Of a stretch of DNA of 5,841 bases, positions 4,801 to 5,841 are shown piece by piece. The stretch covers positions 1 to 5,841 of the forward strand of contig QILX01000327.1 in assembly GCA_003232175.1 (NCBI GenBank). Reading direction: 5' to 3'. A model generated the notes under the pieces. That model was not told the DNA's origin and made no database searches. It worked only from the letters and a program-made list of their open reading frames with translations. Source of the DNA: Hyphomicrobiales bacterium (GTDB taxonomy: Bacteria > Pseudomonadota > Alphaproteobacteria > Rhizobiales > SZUA-8). Position numbers and translations under genes: made by a program. The number at the start of each line of letters is the position of its first letter. The stretch's first letter is position 1.

Positions 4801-5742
4801 ATGGCACAGTACATTTTCAAGCGCATTCTTGGTATGATTGTTGTGGTTTTCCTGGTTTTGACAATCGCATTTATCATCGTAAGGCTTGCACCGGGTGACC
4901 CCGCCGCACTGATGCTTGGTCCCGAAGCAACGCCAGAAGACGCCGCCCAGTTGCGCGCGCAACTGGGCCTCGACCGACCCATTATTATTCAATATATCAG
5001 CTTCATCACTAATGCGGTCCGTGGTGATCTTGGGACGTCGATATTCTTCCGCCAACCCGTGACACAAGTTTTGGCCGGGCGTGCCGAACCAACAATATTC
5101 CTTTCCATTTTTTCGCTTTTAGTAGCCCTGCTGATCGCCACGCCGATCGGAATTTATACAGCCTACCGTCGGGGCACCTGGTTTGACCAGATCGCAATCA
5201 CAACGGCTATGCTTGCAGCTTCGGTCCCAAGTTTCTTAACAGGGTTGATTTTTCAACGTTACCTTGCGACCGATCTTGGCTGGTTCGAGGCATCCGGTTA
5301 CGGTGGTCCAGACGCCGATTTCCTGGAGCGGATGCGGTATCTGATATTGCCATCTATCGTCCTTGGGATCGTCAATTCGGCGCTGATATTGCGCTTTACC
5401 CGTGCCTCGATGCTCGACATTTTGGGCGAAGATTACATTCGGACTGCGCGCTCCAAAGGGATGGGCGAACCACGGGTCATTTTGCGCCACGCGCTGAAAA
5501 ACGCGGCCATTCCCATCATAACAGTCATCGGCTTGACGTTCGCTTTGCTTGTCTCCGGGGCTGTAGTGACAGAGCGGGTTTTTAACATTCCAGGCATGGG
5601 GAACCTTGTTGTCAGCGCGGTTTTACGGCGTGACTATCCGATCATTCAGGGCACACTGATTGTTGTTGCCACCCTCTATGTTTTCATCAACCTGCTTACC
5701 GATCTGCTCTATCTGGTGGTCGATAAGCGTGTAAAATACTGA
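4801..5742 (+). CDS. ABC transporter permease, DppB type
   Basis: This 313-residue inner-membrane permease of the peptide/nickel class forms half of the translocation channel. The N-terminus is typical: YIFKRILGMIVVVFLVLTIA as the first helix, then FIIVRLAPGDPA, and QLRAQLGLDRPIIIQYISF before the RGDLGTSIF motif. Further helices lie at about 97-119, 131-152, 178-198, 238-260 and 283-304. The cytoplasmic coupling loop (EAA motif) that docks with the ATPase is EDYIRTARSKGMGEPRVILR (210-229). It is followed by the conserved VFNIPGMGNLVVSAVLRRDYP. ATG 4801 follows GAGG (4791-4794) by six bases. Length is normal and nothing is broken. It is co-directional with the binding protein, separated by 73 bases including a hairpin, and is followed after 7 bases by the second permease. 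The substrate is set by the binding protein. Confidence 0.94.
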   Translation: MAQYIFKRILGMIVVVFLVLTIAFIIVRLAPGDPAALMLGPEATPEDAAQLRAQLGLDRPIIIQYISFITNAVRGDLGTSIFFRQPVTQVLAGRAEPTIFLSIFSLLVALLIATPIGIYTAYRRGTWFDQIAITTAMLAASVPSFLTGLIFQRYLATDLGWFEASGYGGPDADFLERMRYLILPSIVLGIVNSALILRFTRASMLDILGEDYIRTARSKGMGEPRVILRHALKNAAIPIITVIGLTFALLVSGAVVTERVFNIPGMGNLVVSAVLRRDYPIIQGTLIVVATLYVFINLLTDLLYLVVDKRVKY

Positions 5743-5749
5743 ACCTGGA

Positions 5750-5841
5750 ATGGCTGCATCTGCTCAGGCTGATAACCCAAAATATCTGGAACTGCTGTTC
5801 TCTCGCAGATCGGTTCTGTTGGCTTTTATTTTTTTTGTGGT
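5750..5841 (+). CDS. ABC transporter permease, DppC type (N-terminus, runs off window)
   Basis: Thirty codons are visible from ATG 5750, beginning MAASAQADNPKYLELLFSRR. A hydrophobic stretch SVLLAFIFFVV then starts the first membrane helix. A short polar cytoplasmic tail followed by a first helix, placed directly after a DppB-type gene, is what a DppC-type second permease looks like. Only seven bases separate it from the DppB stop (5742) and the ribosome site is weak (CTGGA), suggesting translational coupling. The characteristic EAA loop lies beyond the window, so the identity rests mostly on context. Confidence 0.75.
   Translation, partial: MAASAQADNPKYLELLFSRRSVLLAFIFFV

Overview
The window looks like a piece of an alphaproteobacterial chromosome or large plasmid. 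A marine Rhodobacterales (Roseobacter-type) host is my guess from protein style and moderate GC. No rRNA or other marker gene is present to prove it. It has two very different halves: an insertion-sequence graveyard (about 1-2990) and the start of an intact peptide-type ABC transporter operon (about 3136 to the window end).

Left half. Positions 1-855 hold a complete-looking IS5-family (IS427-like) element on the minus strand. It has matching inverted ends, TA/CTAG target duplications and a transposase split into two frames that join by a -1 shift. All three DDE regions are present, and the Shine-Dalgarno sequence of its first frame is folded into a perfect hairpin. Next comes the 5' part of an inositol-monophosphatase-family gene (plus strand, from 1056), broken by a one-base frameshift near 1104 and cut off near 1443. 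It runs head-on into the 5' stump of a ParB/Srx-like gene on the minus strand (1626 down to about 1477). Each has lost its 3' end at the same roughly 33-bp breakpoint. The 5' flank of the ParB-like gene is interrupted at about 1899 by the left end of an IS3-family element. That element keeps orfA and the start of orfB, then switches at about 2551-2556 to the 3' half of a different, IS5-superfamily, transposase. The latter also appears to have lost its catalytic Glu.

Right half. A divergent 41-codon reading frame on the minus strand (3101-2976) has a strong Shine-Dalgarno sequence, a TTG start and one hydrophobic segment. It is either a small membrane protein or, more likely, the N-terminal stump of a gene cut by the IS remnant. 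Across a roughly 100-bp divergent region with a candidate operator palindrome lies the transporter operon. It consists of a periplasmic SBP_bac_5 solute-binding protein, an intercistronic hairpin, a DppB-type permease and the first 30 codons of a DppC-type permease. The binding protein would deliver a peptide or similar solute to the two-permease channel; the ATPase genes presumably follow outside the window.

I see no tRNA, rRNA, CRISPR array or defence system, and no convincing evidence of a wholly new system. The interesting signals are the breakpoints, the hidden transposase ribosome site and the small divergent membrane frame.
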